NCBI RefSeq assembly: GCF_040796495.1
Contig: NZ_JBFNQN010000008.1
Coordinates: 62,001 to 126,000, forward strand
Length of the DNA stretch: 64,000 nt
Direction: 5' to 3'
Source of the DNA: Kineococcus endophyticus
Lineage (GTDB): Bacteria > Actinomycetota > Actinomycetes > Actinomycetales > Kineococcaceae
Made by a program: the position numbers and the translations under genes. The notes under the pieces were generated by a model. The model saw only the letters and a list, made by a program, of their open reading frames with translations, had not been told where the DNA came from and searched no databases. Below are positions 60,411 to 64,000 of this stretch, piece by piece (position 1 is the stretch's first letter; every line of letters starts with the position of its first letter).

Positions 60411-60935
60411 TCAGGCGGAGGCGACGACGGAGTCGCCGTCCACCTGCACCGGCAAGGACTTCAGGGGTTCGGTCGCCGGCCCCTGGAGGACCTTGCCCGT
60501 GAGGAGCTCGAACCTCGAGCCGTGGCACGGGCAGTCCAGCTCCTCGTCCTTCAGAGCCACCGCGCACCCCTGGTGGGTGCACAGGCCGCTGAACGCCGCG
60601 ACCTGTCCGGCCTCGGGCTGGACCACCACGACGGCCGACCCCTTCGCGTCCTGGACGACGACACCGGAGCCGACCGGCACGTCGGCCAGCTTCGTCAGGG
60701 CCTGACCGCCCGAGGCGCTGGCCGATCCGCCGGCCGAGGACGTCGGGGCGCTCGAGGAGGACGCCGAGGATGACGTCGAGGAGGACGAGGCGGCGCCGGG
60801 GGACGTGCTGGCGTCGTCGCTGCCGCAGGCCGCGAGCAGGGAGCCCACGCCGAGGGTTCCACCGGTCACGGCCAGGCCGCGCCGGGTCAGGACCGTGTTC
60901 TGCAGGGGGTGGGGGGTCTTCCGGTCGTCGGTCAC
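60411..60935 (-). CDS. Tat-exported Rieske [2Fe-2S] lipoprotein
   Basis: Exported electron-transfer protein. The 174-residue product has a Tat-type signal (TRRGLAVTGG) ending in the lipobox LLAAC (about 36-40), a Ser-rich linker and a Rieske domain with CTHQGC and CPCHGSRF cluster motifs. The partner is unknown; no cytochrome b gene is nearby. GTG 60935 has GGAGGA 6 nt upstream. Its stop is 10 bp from the convergent ilvD stop. Confidence 0.9.
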   Translation of the reverse strand: MTDDRKTPHPLQNTVLTRRGLAVTGGTLGVGSLLAACGSDDASTSPGAASSSSTSSSASSSSAPTSSAGGSASASGGQALTKLADVPVGSGVVVQDAKGSAVVVVQPEAGQVAAFSGLCTHQGCAVALKDEELDCPCHGSRFELLTGKVLQGPATEPLKSLPVQVDGDSVVASA

Positions 60936-61028
60936 GATCGTCCTCCGTGCGTCGGTGGTCCGTGCGGTGGAGTGGCCGCACGGGTCCTGCGACGGTGACA
61001 CGAGACGGACGACCGCGCGGTTCAGGGT

Positions 61029-61034
61029 TAGCGT
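61029..61034 (+). promoter_or_regulatory. -10 box of the P-loop protein gene (leaderless)
   Basis: TAGCGT 7 nt before GTG 61042. Confidence 0.4.
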
Positions 61035-61041
61035 GCGCTCC

Positions 61042-61704
61042 GTGGACACCGGTCGCCTGGCGCACGTGCGGTGGCTCGGCGGGGGCTCGGGTGCGGCGAA
61101 GTCGACGGTCGCCCGCGAGCTGGCCCGGCGCCACGGGGTGGACGTCTACGACACGGACGCCGCGATGGCCGACCACGCGCGCCGGCTCGCCCCGGGGCGG
61201 GCTCCGCTGCTGCACCGGTTCCTCGCGATGTCGATGGACGAGCGGTGGGTGCTGCGCGACCCGGCCGAGATGCTGGACACCTTCCACTGGTTCGCCGGGG
61301 AGGGCTTCGACCTCCTCGTGGCGGACCTGCTGGAACGGCCGGCGGACCGGATCGTCGTGGCCGAGGGGTTCCGGCTCCTGCCGGGTCTGGTGCTGCCCCT
61401 GACCGGGGCGGCCGCCGGCCGGGCGCTGTGGCTGCTGCCGACGCCGGACTTCCGGCGTCGGGCGTTCCGCGGACGCGGCTCCGAGGGCGACGTCGCCGGA
61501 CGCACGAGCGACCCGCCCCGGGCCCTGGCCAACCTCCTGGCGCGCGATGCGCTCTTCACCGCGCGCCTGGGCGCGGATCTCGCCGACCGGGCACCGCAGG
61601 CGGTGGTGCCGGTCGACGGCGGGCGCCCGCTCGGCGCGCTCGTCGAGGACGTCGCCGAGCGGTTCGGACTCGGACCCGCGACGGTCAGGCCTCCAGCGCC
61701 GTGA
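61042..61704 (+). CDS. P-loop NTP-binding protein (kinase-like)
   Basis: The 220-residue protein has an N-terminal P-loop GGGSGAAKSTVA (Walker A) followed by VYDTDAAMADHA, as in small-molecule or nucleoside kinases. A middle helical region with Arg-rich RGRGSEGDVAGRTSDPP could form a lid. The substrate cannot be named. GTG 61042 was chosen from the TAGCGT box 7 nt upstream; GTG 61033 is an alternative. Its 3' end overlaps the convergent hydrolase gene by 20 bp. Confidence 0.65.
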   Translation: MDTGRLAHVRWLGGGSGAAKSTVARELARRHGVDVYDTDAAMADHARRLAPGRAPLLHRFLAMSMDERWVLRDPAEMLDTFHWFAGEGFDLLVADLLERPADRIVVAEGFRLLPGLVLPLTGAAAGRALWLLPTPDFRRRAFRGRGSEGDVAGRTSDPPRALANLLARDALFTARLGADLADRAPQAVVPVDGGRPLGALVEDVAERFGLGPATVRPPAP

Positions 61705-62452
61705 GGTACTGGTCGGCCCAGGCGCTGATGATGCGGGCCGCGCGCCGGGCCTGACCACGCGCGGTGAGCAGGTGGTCGGACCCCTCCAGCGAGACGAAGC
61801 TGCGCGGGTGCGGGGCCGCCTTGAAGATCGCGCTGGCGTTCTCGACGCTGACGGTGGAGTCGGTGGGGGAGTGCATGACGAGCAGAGGGACCGTGAGCCG
61901 GCGCACGTGCTGCTTGAGGTCGGCGTCGCGGACGTCCTCGACGAAGGCGCGCTTGAGGGTGAGCGCGCGGCCGCCGACGAGCCACTCGGCGTGCCCGTCG
62001 GCCATGACGCGGTCCACGAGCGCGTCGTAGTTGTGCTCGACGTGCCGGGGTTCGCTCGGGGCGCCGACGCTGACGACCGCCTGCAGACCGGGCACCCGGC
62101 CAGCGGCCGCGAGAACCGCTGCGCCGCCGAAGGAGTGCCCCACGAGCAGGGCTGCGGGAGTTCCGCGCTCGGCCATGAAACCGGCCGCGAGCACGGTGTC
62201 GTCGACCTTGTGCGTGAAGGACCCGTCGCCCCAGTCGCCCTCGGACTGGCCCAGCCCGAGGTTGTCGAACCGGAGCATGCCGATGCCCTCCTCGGCGAGC
62301 CCCTTGCAGATGCGCGCGGCGGCCGGGGAGTCCTTCCCCAGGGTGAACCCGTGGGCGAAGATGCCCCACCCCCGGACCGGCCCGGCGGGGACGTCGAGCA
62401 GGCCGGCCAGTCGCTGCCCCGTCGAACTCGTGAAGGACACCGCGTCAGCCAT
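61685..62452 (-). CDS. Alpha/beta hydrolase
   Basis: The 255-residue protein has the oxyanion region IFAHGFTLGKDS, nucleophile elbow LLVGHSFGGAAVLAA (Ser), acidic residue in VMHSPTDSTVSVE and catalytic His near the end (EGSDHLLT). The substrate is unknown; this subgroup is often found alone or next to OsmC proteins. ATG 62452 follows a TAGGGT box by 7 nt and lacks a ribosome binding site. Confidence 0.87.
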   Translation of the reverse strand: MADAVSFTSSTGQRLAGLLDVPAGPVRGWGIFAHGFTLGKDSPAAARICKGLAEEGIGMLRFDNLGLGQSEGDWGDGSFTHKVDDTVLAAGFMAERGTPAALLVGHSFGGAAVLAAAGRVPGLQAVVSVGAPSEPRHVEHNYDALVDRVMADGHAEWLVGGRALTLKRAFVEDVRDADLKQHVRRLTVPLLVMHSPTDSTVSVENASAIFKAAPHPRSFVSLEGSDHLLTARGQARRAARIISAWADQYLTALEA

Positions 62453-62459
62453 GCCGACG

Positions 62460-62465
62460 ACCCTA
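62460..62465 (-). promoter_or_regulatory. -10 box of the alpha/beta hydrolase gene (leaderless)
   Basis: TAGGGT on the minus strand, 7 nt before ATG 62452; same hexamer and spacing as the App1 gene. Confidence 0.45.
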
Positions 62466-62574
62466 GTGGCCCGGGCGCAGCCGGTGGGGTCGTCGGCCCG
62501 CCACGGCGGGAGGGCACTGGTGGTCGCCCCACCCGGCACGGCAGAGTTGAGCGACCGCACGACGAGGAGGACAT

Positions 62575-64000
62575 GTGCACCACCACCGGAGCCAGCCCCC
62601 ACCGCCCGTCCCGGAGGACCTGCTCGCCGGGCTGGAACCGCTGCGGCGCGAGACCTTCGCGCTGCGCGTGGCGCGGTGGTGGCCGGACCTCGCCGCCGGC
62701 CTCGCCGACGTCTACCCCTCCGACGTCGCCGCCACGGCGGGGGAGCGGTTGCTGCGCGCGGCGGCCACGGCCTACGCCGCCCGCGACGAGGCCCTGCACC
62801 GGCTGGACCAGGAGCGGACCTTGCGTCCGGACTGGTTCCAGGACCCGGCGCTGGTGGGCTACGCGGCCTACACCGAGCGCTTCGGCGGGACCCTGGCCGG
62901 GGTGCGGGACCGGTTGGACCACCTCGAGGACCTGGGGGTGGGGTACCTGCACCTCATGCCCGTCCTGCGGCCGCGCGAGGGCGACAGCGACGGTGGGTAC
63001 GCCGTCGCCGACTACCGCGACGTGCGGGCGGACCTGGGGACGGTCGAGGACCTGGCCGACCTCGCGACCTCGTTGCACAAGCGCGGCATCAGCCTCGTGC
63101 TGGACCTCGTCCTGAACCACGTGGCCCGCGAGCACGCGTGGGCGCAGGCGGCCCGCGCCGGGGACGAGCGCTACCGGCGGTACTTCCACGTCCACCCCGA
63201 CCGAGCGGTGCCCGACGCCTACGAGCGCACGTTGCCGGAGGTGTTCCCCGACTTCGCCCCGGGGAACTTCAGCTGGGACGACGGGCTCGACGCCTGGGTG
63301 TGGACGACGTTCAACTCCTTCCAGTGGGACGTCGACTGGTCCAACCCCGACGTGCTGCTCGAGTACACCGAGATCGTCCTCTTCCTGGCCAACCTCGGGG
63401 TGGACGTGCTGCGGCTGGACGCCATCGCGTTCATCTGGAAGCGGCTGGGGACGAACTGCCAGAACCAGCCCGAGGTCCACAGCCTGACGCAGGTCCTCCG
63501 TGCGGTGACCCGCATCGCCTGTCCCGCAGTCCTGTTGAAGGCCGAGGCGATCGTCGCCCCCGACGACCTGGTGCACTACCTGGGCCGGGGACGGCACCAC
63601 GGTCGGGTCAGCGACCTCGCCTACCACAACACCCTCATGGTGCAGATCTGGTCGATGCTGGCCGCGCAGGACGTCACGCTGGCCACCCACGCCCTGCGGT
63701 CCCTCCCCCCGGTCCCGGCCTCGACGGCGTGGATCACCTACGTCCGCTGCCACGACGACATCGGCTGGGCCGTCTCCGACGCCGACGCAGCGGCCGTGGG
63801 GCTCTCGGGTCACGAGCACCGGCGGTTCCTGTCCGACTGGTACTCCGGGACGTTCCCCGGGTCGACCGCGCGCGGACTGGTGTTCCAGGAGAACCCCGCC
63901 ACCGGCGACCGGAGGATCAGCGGGTCGGCCGCAGCCCTCGTGGGGTTGACGGCGGCCCGGGCGGGCGGCCCGGACGGCACCGTGGACGAAGCCGCCGTCG
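62575..64000 (+). CDS. Amylosucrase-type GH13 enzyme (3' end beyond window)
   Basis: Predicted to move glucose from sucrose to alpha-1,4-glucan, or a related GH13_4 activity. At least 475 residues are present. Catalytic motifs are [15 protein letters not shown], nucleophile Asp in [16 protein letters not shown] (about residue 282), acid/base Glu in [12 protein letters not shown] (about 324) and Asp in [10 protein letters not shown] (about 393). The [15 protein letters not shown] segment is also typical of the subfamily. GTG 62575 follows GAGGAGGA; an overlapping ATG at 62573 is out of frame. The C-terminal domain is cut by the window edge. Confidence 0.9.
   Translation, partial: MHHHRSQPPPPVPEDLLAGLEPLRRETFALRVARWWPDLAAGLADVYPSDVAATAGERLLRAAATAYAARDEALHRLDQERTLRPDWFQDPALVGYAAYTERFGGTLAGVRDRLDHLEDLGVGYLHLMPVLRPREGDSDGGYAVADYRDVRADLGTVEDLADLATSLHKRGISLVLDLVLNHVAREHAWAQAARAGDERYRRYFHVHPDRAVPDAYERTLPEVFPDFAPGNFSWDDGLDAWVWTTFNSFQWDVDWSNPDVLLEYTEIVLFLANLGVDVLRLDAIAFIWKRLGTNCQNQPEVHSLTQVLRAVTRIACPAVLLKAEAIVAPDDLVHYLGRGRHHGRVSDLAYHNTLMVQIWSMLAAQDVTLATHALRSLPPVPASTAWITYVRCHDDIGWAVSDADAAAVGLSGHEHRRFLSDWYSGTFPGSTARGLVFQENPATGDRRISGSAAALVGLTAARAGGPDGTVDEAAV

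Noticed and set aside
60331-63819. 1162-codon minus-strand ORF spanning the Rieske to amylosucrase genes
   Set aside because: Crosses four real genes and is Arg/Pro/Gly-rich; the amylosucrase catalytic motifs are on the plus strand.

Overview
The window is very GC-rich, with third codon positions almost always G or C, many GTG starts and dense 4-bp start/stop overlaps. It carries a complete gram-positive-type flagellar export and motor cluster without L- or P-ring genes. Together with an oleA-oleBC-oleD olefin locus, CsrA, DUF58/transglutaminase/MoxR genes and leaderless promoters, this points to a motile actinomycete of the Kineococcus type. That assignment is inference; no 16S or database match was available.

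Layout. 1-5.0 kb (minus strand): a membrane GGDEF protein cut by the window edge, an EamA-type transporter, and a two-gene pair in which a two-TM protein with a very long coiled-coil tail is coupled to a small single-TM protein. The small protein carries a MotB-like Trp...Ala-Asp motif, so the pair looks like a non-canonical MotAB/ZorAB-type motor. 5.5-38.5 kb (plus): the flagellar cluster flgBC-fliEFGHIJ-(NlpC/P60+SLT hydrolase)-fliK-flgD-flgE, then flbD-motAB-fliL, then an mprF-like gene, fliMNOP, fliQR-flhB, two histidine kinases and a CheY-like regulator, flhA, an FlhF-like protein without a P-loop, a PilZ protein and a small membrane protein. 38.6-41.2 kb: csrA, a PAS-GGDEF diguanylate cyclase and an unannotated 29-codon ORF with an excellent ribosome binding site. 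41.2-51.4 kb (minus): App1-type phosphatase, oleD, fused oleBC, oleA, then transglutaminase/DUF58/MoxR. 51.5 kb to the end: tRNA-Leu(GAG), an S53 peptidase, an M15 peptidase, a GAF-like membrane protein, MoeZ-type ThiF-rhodanese, a tyrosine recombinase lacking its catalytic tyrosine, ilvD, a Rieske lipoprotein, a P-loop protein, an alpha/beta hydrolase and an amylosucrase cut by the right edge.

Regulation. I find about fifteen matches to one promoter type, a -35 like CTCAA and a -10 like GCCGA(A/T)GG separated by 15-17 nt (the FliA/WhiG sigma class). They precede flgB (two in tandem), flbD-motAB, fliM, fliQ, the kinase genes, the response regulator, flhA, both GGDEF genes, the mprF-like gene and the MotA/ZorA-like gene; one lies inside flhA just upstream of the FlhF-like gene. 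This ties the unusual motor-like pair, the c-di-GMP proteins and the two-component block to one flagellar regulon. Strong GC-rich hairpins separate the transcription units. Housekeeping genes in the right half mostly show a TANNNT -10 box six or seven nt before the start codon, which suggests leaderless mRNAs.
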